DNA of 6,753 nt from Planctomycetia bacterium. GTDB taxonomy: Bacteria > Planctomycetota > UBA11346. Where the stretch lies: the NCBI GenBank assembly GCA_005801395.1, contig SYDV01000428.1, positions 1-6,753 of the forward strand, in the 5' to 3' direction. The notes under the pieces were generated by a model. The model did not search any database. It was not told the origin of the DNA and saw nothing but the letters and a program-made list of their open reading frames with translations. Shown in pieces: positions 6,673-6,753 of the stretch; positions within the stretch are counted from its first letter, which is position 1; every line of letters begins with the position of its first letter. Made by a program: the position numbers and the translations under genes.

Positions 6673-6716
6673 TGAAATTAATCTGTCCCTCAAACTAGTA
6701 ATCAGTGAGCAGGCAG

Positions 6717-6753
6717 GACTTCCGGACTTCCGGACTTCCGGACTTCCGGACTC
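6717..6753. repeat. 8-bp GACTTCCG tandem array, right copy, runs off the window
   Basis: Four exact tandem units of GACTTCCG cover 6717-6748, followed by GACTC at the window end. This is the reverse complement of the unit in the left array, so the two arrays face each other as an inverted pair around the 74-bp hairpin. The true length of the array cannot be seen. Confidence 0.85.

Larger units (their letters stand above)
6437..6753. other. Gene-free repeat cluster at the right edge
   Basis: No convincing gene lies in these 317 bp. Frames that stay open across it on either strand translate the 8-bp repeats into low-complexity Pro/Asp/Ser/Gly/Arg strings with no family resemblance. The content is a -10 box, a left repeat array, a 30-bp palindrome, a spacer with a G-run (6582-6587), a 74-bp hairpin and a right repeat array that leaves the window. 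Confidence 0.6.

Noticed and set aside
6436..6693. Leftward 85-residue open frame ahead of the permease
   Set aside because: Most of it translates the 8-bp repeats and the hairpin, with Arg/Pro/Asp/Ser strings and no family resemblance. Only its TAATG overlap with the permease is of interest.
6159..6698. Rightward 179-residue open frame
   Set aside because: It is antisense to the permease and then runs through repeat DNA. The composition is arbitrary, while the permease on the other strand has clear family motifs.
6481..6753. CRISPR array
   Set aside because: The 8-bp units are directly tandem with no spacers of constant length, and they invert between the two sides. No cas genes are present.

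Overview
The window looks like chromosomal DNA from a Planctomycetota or Verrucomicrobiota bacterium, or a relative. The main reason is the DUF1501 protein, whose C-terminal motifs (GGEFGRTP, HVHDLHATILHLLGLDH, NGRDFRLTDV) match the type expanded in those phyla. A secreted esterase and a GldF/GldG-type ABC pair fit the same background. No rRNA, tRNA or CRISPR array is visible, and the species cannot be fixed from this sequence.

Layout from left to right: positions 1 to about 271 are the end of an insertion sequence, with the 5' end of a leftward transposase gene and a nested hairpin over its ribosome binding site. The element abuts a rightward DUF1501 gene (open from 296, recognisable family sequence from 272) whose N-terminal part, including any export signal, is missing. 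A symmetric hairpin at 1317-1336 separates this gene from four leftward genes. In transcription order these are an ABC-2 permease (6436-5714), a GldG-like auxiliary protein (5721-4147), a Kef/YbaL-type cation:proton antiporter (4086-2323) and a secreted alpha/beta-hydrolase esterase (2256-1357). The permease and GldG-like genes overlap by 8 bp and surely act together. The next gaps are 60 and 66 bp and each gene has its own Shine-Dalgarno sequence, so co-transcription is possible but a shared function is not implied.

The right edge (6437-6753) has no convincing gene. It holds a good -10 box for the permease, 8-bp repeats in the CGGAAGTC orientation, a 30-bp perfect palindrome, a separate 74-bp hairpin, and a second array of the same 8-bp unit in the opposite orientation that runs off the window. 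The ATPase expected to partner the permease is not in the window; this repeat cluster lies where it would normally be.

I see no clear new multi-gene system. The parts most worth a second look are the right-edge repeat/hairpin cluster, the IS junction that decapitated the DUF1501 gene, and the RBS-covering hairpin in the IS.
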